From Sphaeroforma sirkka (taxonomy: Eukaryota > Opisthokonta > Ichthyosporea > Ichthyophonida), in the NCBI GenBank assembly GCA_001586965.3, contig LUCW03001860.1, positions 92,001 through 156,000 on the forward strand: a DNA stretch of 64,000 nt, given 5' to 3'. The number at the start of each line of letters is the position of its first letter. Within the stretch, counting starts at the first letter, position 1. The position numbers were made by a program, and so were the translations under genes. Under the pieces are notes generated by a model. It saw only the letters and a program-made list of their open reading frames with translations, made no database searches and was not told the origin of the DNA. Of the stretch, positions 1 through 11,796 are shown piece by piece.

Positions 1-149
1 TAGGCTACTTTTGGTTAGTACAATTTGATACACGAGTACAATGTACAGGTTCAATAGAAGTATGTGATATACACTATGGAATAAGAAAAACGTCTAATTG
101 TGTTGAGGTACTCGATCTCCCAAATTAAAAGTCAACCCTACTTCTAGGT
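1..149. other. Unassigned flank
   Basis: No gene or repeat recognised in these first bases. They may belong to the decayed reverse-transcriptase relic that follows. Confidence 0.3.
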
Positions 150-780
150 ATGGGCATCGTACCATATATGGGCATTTACTTAACAGAGATAATGATAGAC
201 CAGCATGCAAAGATTCAACCCGACGTATATTGCAACCTACCAGGGTCAGTAGTGAAGGTGCCGAATGATGAGATCAATGTCAAACAAATGAGACACACGA
301 AAGTAAACTGTGTACCACACACGCACATATCGCAAACAGAAGAGAATGTTCAAAAATTGATACATGATGGACACATGAAGGAAAAAAGAACATCCCACAC
401 AGCAACATACCACTACTATCAACAACAAAGTATGACCAAAAAGGCTTACTAATAAGGTCCGTTCGTGCCTTGACCTAAAAGAAGTCAATTATCAATATGA
501 AGAAGATAAATTCGTTCTACCAAAGGCCACAGAAGTACTCCACAACCAACAAGGTGCGAAATTATCTTCCAAATTATACCTGACAATGAAAATAGTATGC
601 ATTGCTTCACATTCTAATGGTAAGGGGCACGATAATCATTCAAGTCATCACCGGTCGGTTTGTACTCGCTAGCAGCACAATTTATACGAGTGATGGCAAA
701 CCTACTCACTGACATTGAAGGAGTACAAGTACATGTAGCTGACATAGTGATGACCTTTATCTGACCTTTGCGACGGGAGT
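150..780 (+). mobile_element. Old Ty3/gypsy reverse transcriptase relic
   Basis: Plus-strand translations show scattered blocks that align by eye with a Ty3/gypsy reverse transcriptase: a region like the start of the fingers (EENVQKLIHDGH), a block like the D-x-x-x-LN segment (LKEVNYQYEEDKFVLPKATE), and a block matching the catalytic palm (LTDIEGVQVHVADIVM, where families usually read a V-Y-x-DDI-V motif). It is heavily decayed, with many breaks and no visible LTR or neighbouring domains, so it is probably the oldest LTR-element fossil in the window. It lies in the opposite orientation to the GypF element that follows. Confidence 0.55.
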
Positions 781-1099
781 TAGGGGCCTATTTTAACAAC
801 AGTAAATCATTACCACATATATGAATTTACAATATGTACTACAACAATTTTGCCCACGAGATATGTTATTTGTGTGAATCAGATAGACTTATCGACTCTT
901 GCGACTGGATAGACCTATAACACGTACAGGACATTAATACAAACGGACACAAGTACAATCATATTTGAAAAACACACATACATACCCGCTTCACACACAC
1001 GAATCTAACATCTAGCTTGCTGTTGTGCGCATTCAATTGAGCTATATTTCAGTCTCGACAGATGTCTCAGGATGGAAGTAGTCAATAAACGATCGATGT
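781..1099. other. Unassigned spacer
   Basis: No coding region recognised. It separates the RT relic from GypF and may contain the GypF 3' LTR, but I could not find a matching second copy near 6.2-6.6 kb. Confidence 0.3.
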
Positions 1100-1339
1100 A
1101 ACTTTAATATCTTCCCCTTATATTCTAAATGATGCGCCACTGGGCCGTCGTGCCCTACAATCACAGCCGAAAAAATACAACTTCGCCCTCAACTTATGGC
1201 TGCCCGTATCTTTCCAAAATCTGATTGTGGTGCCCGCCGGTATCTGTGGTGTCTCCACACGTGCTCTATCTGCATCCCCTTGTTGAGTCAACCCCCTACG
1301 CTCATCCAGCCTGGTAGCTATCTTATCTCTAATTGATGC

Positions 1340-1740
1340 ATCTAACCCTGGTAGTATGGTGAGAACACAGTTTGCAGCACAAAAGCTGCATTGTACGCTA
1401 AAGCCGCAGCATAGTTCAATGCTGCTGTCCACTTTGACAAAGTACGTATTGCCCTTTCGGTCCTCCCACTACCCTCGTGATGCCTAACTGTAGTAAGATG
1501 CACATGCATACCCAAGTCCAACGCAAATTGTTCAAATGTTGTACTTTCAAACTCTGATCCACGATACGCAGTCATCTGCTGTGGTAATCCCCATGGTAAT
1601 ACTTGTTCTCTAATGAACTTTATAACTTCTTGCGTATTCCTCATACTCGCTGTAAATACACTTACCACCAGCAACTTAGACAATCCGTTTACTGCGACTA
1701 GCACCGGTGATTCCCCTTTTGGTGTCTGTGGCACAGCAGG
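1340..1740 (-). pseudogene. GypF integrase core
   Basis: The translation contains the rve-type integrase core: the conserved region around the second acidic residue (LPQQMTAYRGSEFESTTFEQ), followed by HHEGSGRTERAIRTLSKW, which carries the G-x-x-ER block with the third catalytic acidic residue. Integrase would insert the cDNA copy into the host genome. It sits downstream of RNase H on the same strand, as in Ty3/gypsy pol. It is part of a broken element. Confidence 0.8.
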
Positions 1741-2589
1741 TCCACAAAATCCATATTTCAGTTGGCAGATATTTGCACCGTTCGCTCTGGTTGTTGTAAT
1801 CGACCTAGTGGCTCAGGTGGAGGTCTGCCATATTGCTGACATGGCGTGTATACTCTACTTGTAAATCTGATTTGCGCTCTCAAACCCTTTCAACCGAAGA
1901 CATTTTTAGTCAGATGTTTTAGTCTCGTTTGCGCTGCATGCGCATATGGAACATGTAAATATTGCAAAGCTTTTACCCCTTGCGCTCCAGTTAATGCCGT
2001 ACCCCATATGCTCCATAAGGGACATTCTAAAAGAACTGGCCATGAGCCTACTTGCTTTGACACGGCAATGGGTCCTTTGTGAATCTTCTCGGTTCCACAC
2101 TTCTTTAGCTCTTGCTCTCGCTCACTCAGCAGTGTAATCGTGTTGCCCTCCGTTACATATTTAATATTGAAAATCTTCCGCTTTTATAGTTGACTGCCCC
2201 AATATAGTCAGTTATCAACACTTACCTTTTCACATGCACCTATGGGCTGTCCGTACCCGCTTGACTGCACCCTTCTTCACCTTTCACACCTGTTTGTTGC
2301 TCTCGTATGCTACTTTTACCACTTGTTCCTCTATTTCTATCTTGTCACATTCATGCCATAGATGCAACCTTTGAGTAGAATGTCTAGGTTCTAGTCTGCA
2401 AACCAATTTGACAAATGAAGGAGGACCGGACAATCATGTCCATGTCAATTGAACACTTCTGCCGTTTTAGGTATTAAAACAGGTTGTCTGCCCACAGTGT
2501 CACGAGGGTTGCAAACCAATCAGCATGGGGCCAATATGGGTACACCAATGTGCATCATGCATTTCCTCTTGAGCTTTGATTAGTACTGC

Positions 2590-2745
2590 TCCTAGCAATG
2601 TGAAAATGTCAAGGGCGGATTGAAGAACCAGTTCACCGTGGGATCGCCTTCTTCAATGGTGAATGGTAAAATCTGGCTGCCTGGCAGGGCATACCCATCA
2701 GCGGTATGTGGACCCCACAGTTTATCCGCTCGGTTTAAATACTTC
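2590..2745 (-). pseudogene. GypF Dam-like domain fragment
   Basis: Directly after the RNase H C-terminus, the translation reads NRADKLWGPHTAD and later VNWFFNPPLTF. The GPHT-x-D and NPP boxes, with about the same spacing, occur in the other gypsy families of this window. They resemble the Dam-like (N6-adenine methyltransferase-like) domain described for DIRS retrotransposons. Assignment to the methyltransferase fold is inference. The position between RNase H and integrase is seen directly. Confidence 0.55.
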
Positions 2746-3540
2746 GAGGTCAACTGATATTCAGCAGTCGCGGCCATAGTCACTAGGGGATCAAAAAATC
2801 GCACACGGAAATCATGATTGTCTTGTCTTACTCTCATTATAGGGTCTATAGTCACGCAAAGTCTTGACAGTACATCGGCCACAGGGTTCTGGTCTCCCGG
2901 TATGTGTACTATATCTATATCGAAGTCTTTCAATACATCATAATACCGCTCGATCCTTCGTCCTCATACGTCATCTGTGAACGGTTCTTTGGGTTTGGAC
3001 AGTATTGGCCTCAAAGGTTGGTGATCAGTGCACAACCGTATCACCTTCAATGATCGACGCAATGTGCTACTCCCATATAGTAAAGCGAGTGCTTTCTTAT
3101 CTGTTATATGGTACGACTTCTGTGCCGTATCGAATCTCGATGAGAAGGAACTTATCGGCAAATACTTGCCCTCCTTTTCTATTGTTAAAACTCCGCCCAA
3201 TCCAATGGATTCATACGCATCTGCGAACATTGCCAACTGACCAGTTGGTACTGGTTCCACCAATGTGGCATAATGCCTTAACAGCTCATCGATTCTGTAG
3301 ACCGTATCTCTTTGCGGCTGTCCCCATACGAATACACTATCTTCTTTCAAAAGCATAGATACACTAGATTCATGACTCTAGCAAAGTTCGGTATATATTC
3401 AGACTGCCATCCAACAGTGTAATACCATGACATCATTAGGTCTTTATTGCTAGGCTCAGTGAGGTCTAATAACGCATGTAATCTATCTTCCCTATCGTTG
3501 AACCGCGGACTATACCGCGGTAGTCCACCATTCACCAAAT
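2746..3540 (-). pseudogene. GypF RNase H region
   Basis: Recognisable gypsy RNase H blocks: ADAYESIGLGGVLTIEKEGK (the D-A-S-x-x-G-x-G-G-V-L region), ISSFSSRFDTAQKSYHITDK (the S-R-x-L-x-x-x-Q-x-N-Y block), ALALLYGSSTLRRSL, CTDHQPLRPI (the T-D-H-x-x-L block), and the linker FDIDIVHIPGDQNPVADVLS, typical of the I-x-Y-x-x-G-x-x-N-x-x-AD-x-LSR motif. The role is removal of the RNA strand during reverse transcription. Broken element. Confidence 0.85.
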
Positions 3541-3699
3541 TATTAGTACAGAAGTTCGGTACTTAGCCACCACACATTTCGACAGTCTTATTTGCATGTT
3601 AAACTTTTGCACCTCGCCATAAACAGCTCCAGGCATCCCTAATGCTCCATTGAATCGATATCGTTATGAGCGAAAGATATGTCATCTATATACCAAACT

Positions 3700-4110
3700 A
3701 TATCTCTTAATCCCTCAAGTATTGTGTGCAATATCTCCTGACACCTCCACGAAGTTTCCTTCAGCGCAAACGGTATCCCCAACAAAGGCGTGGCGCCCCA
3801 AAGGGGTCTTAAAAGATAAATATTTCCTAGACTGTGGTGCTATTCTATACTGACAAAACGCTTGCCCCATGTCTATAGTCGTAGCATAGTCCTTGTTTTT
3901 TAGTTTTCCCAAATATTTCTTTCCGTAGGAATATGATATGATACTGCCCTGAGTTGGGTGTTTACCCGTTTCAGATCCACACAACACCTCCAATCGTCTG
4001 AAATCACTGGTTTTACACCGGGTTTCGTAAACACCAAATGTGGCGCCGAGCACCACTTGTTACTCTCTATTTCCTCTATTATACCTGTCTTTAACCAGGT
4101 CATATCCTAC
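3700..4110 (-). pseudogene. GypF reverse transcriptase region
   Basis: Fingers and palm motifs of a Ty3/gypsy reverse transcriptase: WLKTGIIEEIESNKWCSAPH, then LVFTKPGVKPVISDDWRCCV, DLKRVN, a block resembling the first catalytic aspartate segment (TTIDMGQAFCQYRIAP), and LSFKTPLGRHAF. These correspond to the A-x-P-x-V-x-V-x-K, R-x-C-x-D-x-R-x-LN and FS-x-x-D-L-x-x-G-(Y/F)-x-Q families. It belongs to a broken element. Confidence 0.85.
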
Positions 4111-4579
4111 TCATATAAAGCCCCATTTCTAAGCTTATCACTGTGAAAGTAGCTACTGTATTGGGACATCGCTCCTTCCACCTCATACAGTATCAAATCC
4201 TTCACCAACAAAAACTTGGGGTTCATTGCGTCATGCGCTACTTCCTCAAACAACTTCAATAACGCTATAACCCGTGCATTAAATATTCCTGCTTTCTGCG
4301 CTAACGACATCCATAAATCCTTGGTTTCCAAGTCAGGCTCTGATGTCTTGTCTCAAACCTTTTACTCTTTTTCTTTTTCTAGCCATTCAGCAGGACAACA
4401 GTTTTCTTCAACACGCGGTAGAGGATGACTCATGCCTCGATCTACATCTAAAATCAACTTATCAAATACCGTCCCATCTGTCTTCTTGCTAGTCTCTTGA
4501 CTAGCTATCTCTCTCGTCACTGTAACTATCTCTTTTTTCGGTACTAACGTCAATACCTGATCTTTCCACATTAAATGCC

Positions 4580-4890
4580 AGTCACACTAAATAGGTATAT
4601 CACTCACTACTAAGCACTTGATATCTACATATCGAGTCACCGCTAACCACGTCGCCACCCGTATCCTTACTTCTGCCATGACCTTGGGATACAACAGTTC
4701 TCCCATCTCCGCTATACCTCTACAACGAGCGCCGGTATACTCTGATATTTGCATGATTGCCACTAATTCTGAGGTTATCAGAGTGGGTGTATCTCCTCCT
4801 ACAACCTCGACTCCATTCACCTCAGCTTTAGTAACGCTACCTTGCCACTGCTGCTTGGGTGTCACAAACGGTGTGGCACTCGTCAATATC
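4580..4890 (-). pseudogene. GypF retropepsin-like segment
   Basis: The translation contains NGVEVVGGDTPTLITSELVA, which resembles the start of a retropepsin (V-x-G-x-x-V-x-A-L-x-DTGA-x-x-S-L-IS). It sits between the gag-like and RT regions, as expected for a gypsy protease. The match is weak and made by eye. Confidence 0.4.
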
Positions 4891-5169
4891 GCCGTGCTCT
4901 GAGATCCTTCATGTCCCTGTAGTTTCCACCATCACTGGTTCTTCCTTTGTAGTAGTAGCCGCTCCTAAGACTCCTGCAGCCTTTAGCTACGTCATCGCTG
5001 CAGCCACAGTAGCCTCCTCCCATTGTTTCTTCTGAGAGCTTCGTGAGGTCTTAATACATTTCTTAGGATGCGCTCCATTTTCCGCGTTGGTTCCCAATTT
5101 CGAGGATAGTTACGCTCTAAATGGCTGGTTAACTTACAAACATGGCATCCTGAGACTTATCCGAGTCTG

Positions 5170-6155
5170 CGACTTGACCTATGGCACCTGGGGCTTCTCC
5201 TCTTCGCACATTCTCATTATTACTACGTCACGCCTCGAAAAACAATACTCTGCTTCTTGGTTATCAATGGTAAACCCCCAGCTGCACAAGTATTCTCGAC
5301 AATAACTCGTTCTTTCCATTGGGTAACAGCTTAACATGTAATTTCGTATATCTACCTCAATATCCTTGAGGTTCGACATTACTTTAGCGCCAAAGACATT
5401 ATTATTTATCATTGCATCAATCCCAGCTCTCACCAAAGGATTGCTTAGTACTGGTGCAATTAGACATGCCACAGAATCGCCACTAAGGAGTGACCTATAT
5501 CTGACATCTATTCCAGCAGCATTCAATATAGCTCAGTGCTTCATGCCTAAGCTGCTTAACCAGAGTTGCATCTGCACTCGAGCTCGATTTTGCTGCTGTA
5601 GCATCCGCGTCTTTGTCTTTATCCTTGCCCATAGTCTTCTTGGGGTTTTCTATAGTTGACAAGCTCCAGTCTCCAATCCTCAATGCTTGTTACTGCTGCA
5701 CTGCCATTTAAATACGCAGTCTACGCATTGACTAGGATTGCTTGAAAGGTATGCATCCCAAATTCCTTAAGGTACACCACTTTCAAAGCGGTATCCCCCG
5801 AGATACTGTCCGCCGATACTTTCAGCTGGGATGTTGGATCCACCAGCAGTACTTTCAACGATCTTGCCTCCAAAATTAGATAAGCTAAGGTTCAATCTAT
5901 AAACACCTAGTCCACTGGTATAGTAGTCCCGAGTTTGCTTGACTTCTGAAAGTAATTGATGCAGAATTTTACCCAAGTCTTCTTGTTGGTTAGGATTATC
6001 CTCCTTATTCTTGGTCGTCCAACTTCTATTATCATTCTTTAATGCAAATCTCACTGTATTCCAATCCTTCAAGAACTCATGTCTTGATGCCGCAAATTTC
6101 TACTTGCCTGTATAGGCTCCCGAACGCCCTTTACCTGCATCTGGTATCGACATGT
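5170..6155 (-). pseudogene. GypF gag-like region
   Basis: This region precedes the protease-like and RT segments on the minus strand and starts near 6152 at an ATG (MSIPDAGKGRSGAYTGK). Its translation is hydrophilic, with segments such as SEVKQTRDYYTSGLGVYRLN and a lysine/aspartate-rich stretch (MGKDKDKDADATAAKSSSSA). No zinc knuckle was recognised. The gag call rests on position and composition only. Confidence 0.45.
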
Positions 6156-6160
6156 TGTCT

Positions 6161-6835
6161 CCTCCACACTAATTAGTTTTCAAACTATAGAGTGTCTATG
6201 TATAGTTGTAGCGCACTTATTTGGAGTAATCAATGCACAAGAGTTTTAGAGAGGAAACCACTTCAATAGTGGTTAAAACCTCGTTTATTGCACAGTTCAC
6301 TATACAAGTTGTTGACTCTCTCTGATTTGAACCATCAACTATATACGAATCTGTATTTATACTAATCCTTGGTAAACATCTATACACCATGTCTTGAAAG
6401 ATTCATAGTAATGATTACTATGTTCTTTTAGTGTAAACTTCCAAAGTTCTCCACCTAAGACTTATGTTTTGTAGTATCTGAACCTTATCCTGCATAACCG
6501 TACCAATCAATTAATCTAATCAAGCATGTTCTCCCTCTGCTTATCAAGCATTCGTAACATGCGTCTGCCATCCTTCGCTTGATCTCAATTTCCAAGCATA
6601 TGGCAATTATTGATCACAGTAAACCAAGATTGTTTGCCAAGCATAAAACTACGACCAAACACCGGAGGCTCAACAAGGTTCATCCCAGCATCAACCAAGG
6701 AGAGAATCTTAACTCAGAGAGGGACACAGAAATATTACAGATGGAAATTAATCTCGGAGCCGAAGTGCCGGGAGTACGGAAACATCATTATAGAAAATCT
6801 CTGATGGGCATAAGGGCATCCCTAAATATCGGAGG
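6161..6835. other. Unassigned junction between GypF and CopD
   Basis: This may hold the GypF 5' LTR and leader, but I found no matching second LTR. A plus-strand open stretch from about 6579 runs into the CopD gag homology, yet its first 85 or so residues match nothing I recognise and do not resemble the second CopD copy near 49.3 kb. I read it as sequence joined to a truncated CopD, not as a gene. Confidence 0.4.
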
Positions 6836-7535
6836 AGTTTTTACTCAAGAGGATCGTGGAGCCGCGTCTGAGTCAATTTATCATACGAACTCTCGACGAC
6901 TTCAACAGGAGTTACTCCATATCATGAAGGAACCCTACGCGTTTTTCAAGGCATTGGAAACCAAATTTAAGATTAACATCCAGGGAAGAATTGGCCGTTT
7001 GAGAAAGGAGCTCTGGGCAAAAACGCAGAAGAGTAACGAAACTTTGGAGGCCTTTATTGGTGATATTAATTCGAAGAAAATGTAATTGGAGAAACGCGAG
7101 GCTCCACCGTCTGAGATTGACTTGAAGACCGTCTTGAAGGAAGGTCTTAAGAACTCATCTCAACACAGTTAATACTGACGTCATGAGTTACGAGGAGCTC
7201 TGCGAATATCTCCGAAAATTCGATATGGAAGAAATTCAAACATCGACCTCCAATAGAGAGACTCGAGGAGGAGAGAGAGCACTTTCTGCTAGAACAGAAC
7301 AAAAGTGCTTCAATTGTAGCAAACCAGGTCACCTTGCTCGTGATTGCCGATCCAAGCTTTGCAGACCCAGACCGCACGTCTACTCTGACCGCAGGAAACA
7401 TCGCAAATCTTATGAAAACCGATACTCCAACAATCGTGGAAATAATTCCGACGAACGACATCACCGTAATAGAACTGATAAGTCCAAGTCTTACTGCAAG
7501 GACTATTCAACACCGAAATCTACACCCTAATCACG
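6836..7535 (+). pseudogene. CopD gag with CCHC zinc knuckle
   Basis: The capsid part contains ALETKFKINIQGRIGRLRKE and LWAKTQKSNETLEAFIGDIN, a typical copia gag layout (UBN2-like). A C-terminal zinc knuckle CFNCSKPGHLARDC matches C-x2-C-x4-H-x4-C and would bind the element's RNA. It is followed by an arginine-rich basic tail. Part of a broken element. Confidence 0.85.
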
Positions 7536-7638
7536 ACGTGCCGAATATTCGTCGAAGAAACCCAACTATCATCAAGATAAACGTAATGAATTTTACAGAA
7601 AAGCATCTAACGTAAGAGGATTCTACTCGAGGGAGGAA

Positions 7639-8109
7639 ATGCGTAAACATCCTAAAGTAACGTTTAATTTGGACAAGAATAATGAGCAAAATTCGAGTAG
7701 TGACGATGAAGGCATTAGAGTATTCTCAGCAGTTGCCGGCTATGTCGAATCTGACGTCGAATTGTCGGATGATGACATGCCAGAAGCCATCTTGGCAACC
7801 CCCGAAAATTGCCCTGGATTTGGAATGAAGCCAAACACCGAGCCGGTTGAGAGAGAACTATCAGATTTCATTCTAAAGAATCCAACTTGTAGCTTGGACG
7901 AAGACGACGGACCGCCAGGACTTTTACTCGACAGCTCTAGTGAGGATGACTACGATGACCTACCCGACCTAATGTCCGACAGCGACTCCGAAAAAGATGA
8001 AGCTTTTAGTGATAAATTTAATGAGGATGTTATCTCTTCACCAATCAAAGCCATAGACTCTCAGAGAATTTTCGGCCAAAGAGCACCTACGCAATATAAC
8101 AACGACTGA
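7639..8109 (+). pseudogene. CopD acidic linker between gag and protease
   Basis: An open stretch of about 156 residues very rich in Asp, Glu and Ser (for example SDVELSDDDMPEAI and LMSDSDSEKDEAFSDK). It lies between the zinc knuckle and the protease. It probably belongs to the gag-pol polyprotein as a spacer. I recognise no fold. Confidence 0.6.
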
Positions 8110-8390
8110 ACCTAGTGGGACTATGGACAGTGGAGCCTCAGTCCACACTATTAACGATTTGAAGTTGATATCAAACGCAAAATGTCACTTCACAAACGTA
8201 CACCTAGCTGACGGGACTATTGGAATCGCAGCTCACTCAGGGCAATTGAGTGACGCTGGAAGGGCTATTTATGGACCAACTCTAAAGACCAGCCTAATCA
8301 GCGTCCCCCAATTAACCAATGCAGGATACAAGATCTACATGGATGACAGTCTGCCTCTTACTATCACCCCAACACCTAGTATATAATTGT
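8110..8390 (+). pseudogene. CopD aspartic protease
   Basis: WTMDSGASVHTINDLKLI contains the DSGAS active-site motif of copia proteases. Downstream blocks VHLADGTIG and TLKTSLISVPQLTNAGYKIY match the usual (V/L)-x-x-A-D-G-x and N-L-(L/I)-S-V-x-x-L-x-x-x-G patterns. It would cut the polyprotein. Its position before pre-integrase fits copia. Confidence 0.9.
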
Positions 8391-9490
8391 GAGCAGAAGC
8401 TAGGCATTTACGTCGTACCCCTGGATTTTTTTTCAAAAGAGTTTGCCTACGCCGCCAGTTGGTATGACCGACTAGCGCACCAGGATCATTTACCCAAGGA
8501 CCTGCCACCTATCGACTATCATGTGAACTGCGAGTCCTGTATCATGGGTAAACTTGTCAGACGTCGAACACGAAAGATCAGAAAGAACGGCCCATCCGAA
8601 AACCCAATGGACTTACTCTATATTGACCTTATTGGGAAATTTAAACGGGTTACACGTACTTGTATATTTCCGCTATGCTATATATTGCTCCTGTGAGACC
8701 GACCAGACGTATAAAGGCCACGCGTAATGGGTTGCTCGTGTGCTGCTGTGTCCTATTATGATTTGCCGCGTAACTCCTAATCAATAAATTGAGTCATTGA
8801 TGACTCATCGATATATATTTATAAATTGTATGTAAATATGTTGCTTTATGTTTTGTTTTTGCCCCAAATAGTCCCCACCCCCAGTAAATAAATGTATGTT
8901 ACTACGTAAATGTGTATGTATTTATTTATGAGAATATCCTGTTGTTGCTCCCCGGTAATGAACCAAGTATTTTTTTTCCAACTAAACAAATCATGATTGT
9001 ATTTAGTTTTTATTTATTAAAGTCATGATTGTAGTACAATTCGACCGAGGCTCGGAATTTGTGGATAAGGAAGTAGAGACTAACTTACGAAGACTTGGCT
9101 ACGATGTTCGATCAACACCGAAAGACTCGTCACAACACAACGGAAAAAATGAGCGGAGTTACCGTACCAATTTAGGAAGAGCTAGGGCGACTCTACACAA
9201 CTCCGGCTTAGGTGACGAATTTTGGAGTGAGGCATACCAACATGTCACAGACGCTCATAACAACGTCGGGAGTAAGAGGAACCCGACAACGCCAATCGAA
9301 AGATTCACTGGCCGAAAACCAAATTATAACCGTTTTCGAACCTTCGGCAGCAAATGTTTATGGCGGAAGACGACTAAAAGCAACAAATGGGATAAGCGCG
9401 CTCGCCGTGGAATTGTGATGGCTAACCCTCAGCAAACCACCTCTGATACTTTCCGAGTTTTTAGTCTAGGAACCAACAGAGTATAACGAA
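8390..9490 (+). pseudogene. CopD pre-integrase and integrase
   Basis: The pre-integrase segment has WYDRLAHQDHLPKDLPPIDY and the zinc-type pair CESCIMGKLVRRRTRKI. The integrase core follows with MDLLYIDLIGKF (first acidic block), VQFDRGSEFVDKEVETN (second), and QHNGKNERSYRTNLGRAR with the catalytic Glu. The C-terminal part has PIERFTGRKPNYNRFRTFGS, typical for copia. Unrelated sequence separates the two halves of the core at about 8716-9022. Confidence 0.9.
8716..9022. repeat. Unidentified insert within CopD integrase
   Basis: About 300 bp of AT-rich, non-coding sequence lies between recognisable integrase blocks and has no copia counterpart. It contains a palindrome of TGAGTCAT and ATGACTCA around a 2-bp spacer near 8792-8809. 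A heptamer GTTGCTC recurs near 8732 and 8944, and the phrase TCATGATTGTA occurs twice near its right end (about 8991 and 9023). It could be a small non-autonomous element or a solo repeat. The family is unknown. Confidence 0.4.
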
Positions 9491-9956
9491 CCTGAGATAT
9501 ACGTTTTTTGAGGATGAATTTTACATATGGAAGGATGGACAATGTACGGAGAAGACTACAGGAAGAAAAGCTGGGCCGACGAACGACGACTTATCGACTG
9601 TATCTTCACAGCCTATGGAACCAGGCGAAAATACTCAAGCCACCTCTAGTAAACGCCATCGAGAACCGGTGTACTCTAACGTTTTATCAAATTCAAATTG
9701 TTCTACTGCTTCCAGAGACCAAACTGACACCATATCCGCTCACATCTCAAAGCGGAAAATGGCCGGTCGACGATCTTCGAGAGCGGTCACAAATTTGCAA
9801 ATTTCAGATAATTCAGCTTGGATGAACAACTAGAGAAATAACAGTTGTCGCTCTCGACGAAGAAGAAAATCGACAACTGCCTTTTCAGCTACTCAACATC
9901 AGCAACAACGGAAGACCTTCCGGGAGATTGACAATTTTTCCAATAAAAAGGAGTGG

Positions 9957-11530
9957 ATGGACGCAGCGACCAAAGAAGTCCGAGACCTAATTGAACGAGG
10001 GACCTTCACTCTTGTAGACTCTAAATCTGCAAAAAGCGCGATTATGAATTCCAAATGGGTCTTTCCTCCCAAAATGGACTCTGCTGGAAAAATCGAGCGT
10101 TTTAAAGGACGACTGACCGTAGCTGGATACAATGCTGTCGAAGGAGTGGATTTCAAACGGAGTGACGCCAAAGTAGTGAGCAAAGAGACCGTCCGAATTT
10201 GTTTGGCACTAACAGCCAGTAAGAAATGGTATGTCAGACAATTCGACTCGCCGAACGCATGCCTAAACGGAAAAATGGACCGTTATGTATATATGAGGAT
10301 GCCGCAAGGACTACACCTGGCCCTTGATTTATTCAGCGAAGAGGAGCAGGAACTATATCATGAGTACAGCCAAGGGAACAAAGCCGTATGGTGCAGAGTA
10401 AATTTACCACTATATGGCCTAAAGCAATCTGGCTACTTATACTTTGTGGAGGTCTGTGTAGTTCTAGGTCAACAGGGATATCAACCAACGCGATCAGACT
10501 CATCATTATTTTTTTGAAAAAAAAACTCCGATGGCACCTTGGACCTGGTCATTGTATATGTGGACGATAAAATCGCGACGGCCTCTGACAAGCGAACTCT
10601 GGATATTTTGAAGGCAATTTTATTCAAAAAAATGGTCAACAAAGTCAATGCCAACAGCGGAATGGTTTTTAAAAATGAAAATGGGATTTCTGCCCTCGGG
10701 AGTAGTCACCATACACCAACAAATCTACGTCAGCACATTACTCCAAAAATATAATTTGGAAAATGCCTAGCCGTCACCAGTACCCTTGCACAATACGGAT
10801 TTGACACCATGTCATTCTGACAGGCCCGCCGGAAATATGCCCTATAGAGAACTCATCGGCGCCCTTCGATACTTAGCTGATGGCACGCGACCAGATACAA
10901 CATTCGCCGTGAATCAATTATCCAGGCACCTTGATAAACCGCTCCTACGTCACTGGAACGCTGCCAAGCGAGTACTTCGATATCTGAAAGGCACTAAGGT
11001 TTTAGGTTTGACCATGAGATACCCCTACAGCCGGTAGCTTTCGCTGACGCAAGCTTTGCCTCTGACGCAACAGACCGTAAATCAACAAGTGGCTACGTCA
11101 TTTTTATTTGCAATGCACCTGTGATTTGGGGATCAAGAAAACAGATATTGACAGCACAGTCCACTTGCGAAGCAGAAATTATTGTTTTGAATGATGTCAC
11201 AAAGGAAATCTGCTGGCTGCGAAATTTATTGTCGGAACTTGGTATCGAATTGTCATCAATCAAGACAACCATCAAGACAACCAATCAGCGATAAAAATTG
11301 CTGAAGATGATAAGGTGAACCGCAGGACCAAACACCTCGACCTAAGGCACTATTTTATTCGGGATAAAATTCAAGACAATTCGGTGGTCCTACGATACAC
11401 GCCCACAGACGAGATGACTGCTGATGCTTTGACAAAAGCACTCGTGGGGAAGTTGTTCGTTAAACACAAGAAAACCATGGTTAAGCCTGTAGTTGGAGAG
11501 AATGGATACTCACACAGAGCATAGAGACTG
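9957..11530 (+). pseudogene. CopD reverse transcriptase and RNase H
   Basis: RT blocks: SKWVFPPKMDSAGKIERFKG, RLTVAGYNAVEGVDF, FDSPNACLNGKMDRYVYMRM (the D-x-x-x-AFL-x-G block), LPLYGLKQSG and IVYVDD, the copia form of the catalytic motif. RNase H and connection blocks: [48 protein letters not shown], and the C-terminal RTKHLDLRHYFIRDKIQ with MTADALTKAL. Together these are diagnostic of Ty1/copia pol. Broken element. Confidence 0.92.
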
Positions 11531-11561
11531 AGAACCCAATAAAGCAGGGCTGGAAAGCTTA

Positions 11562-11718
11562 AATTTCTCTTGAAATAAATAATTTCGATAATGAACTCTC
11601 AAAGTTAGAAGCTGTGTGCAATGAGCTCCCAATGATGAAAGCTGAAGAGCAACGAGCAACACGAAAAATCAAAGCGCTCAAATGTAGGATTTTTCAGGCC
11701 AAAGTGTGCAAACGTTAA
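11562..11718 (+). other. Short open segment, possible coiled coil (candidate exon)
   Basis: One frame is open for about 50 residues, ending at a TAA near 11718. It reads like a helix with heptad-like leucines and charges: NNFDNELSKLEAVCNELPMM, then KAEEQRATRKIKALKCRIFQ. It lies between the end of CopD and the GypA2 LTR. It could be a broken host exon or part of a repeat. No splice site supports it strongly and I do not recognise the protein. Confidence 0.2.
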
Positions 11719-11796
11719 CGTTCTTGTTTTTATATATTGTTTTTTAAAACAAAAATACTTGTGCCCTGCACCAGCTCCACCAGTTTCATCCGCCTT

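Larger units (their letters stand above)
1100..6160 (-). mobile_element. GypF, decayed Ty3/gypsy element
   Basis: Read on the minus strand from about 6160 down to 1100, the domains come in Ty3/gypsy order: gag-like, protease-like, reverse transcriptase, RNase H, a Dam-like domain, then DDE integrase. LTRs were not identified with confidence. The element is clearly broken, with roughly ten or more interruptions, and its domains are diverged from the other gypsy families here, so it looks old. A Ty1/copia element (CopD) follows on the other strand about 0.7 kb further on. Confidence 0.85.
6836..11530 (+). mobile_element. CopD, Ty1/copia element (partial)
   Basis: Domains run in Ty1/copia order on the plus strand: gag with zinc knuckle, an acidic linker, aspartic protease, pre-integrase plus integrase, reverse transcriptase, then RNase H ending in the usual KHLDLRHYFIRD and DALTKAL motifs. 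Integrase before RT is diagnostic for copia. No LTR was found at either end. A fragment at 49158-49540 shares an identical 46-bp stretch of gag, so it is the same family. The element is broken at perhaps five to ten places and carries about 300 bp of unrelated sequence in its integrase region. Confidence 0.9.
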
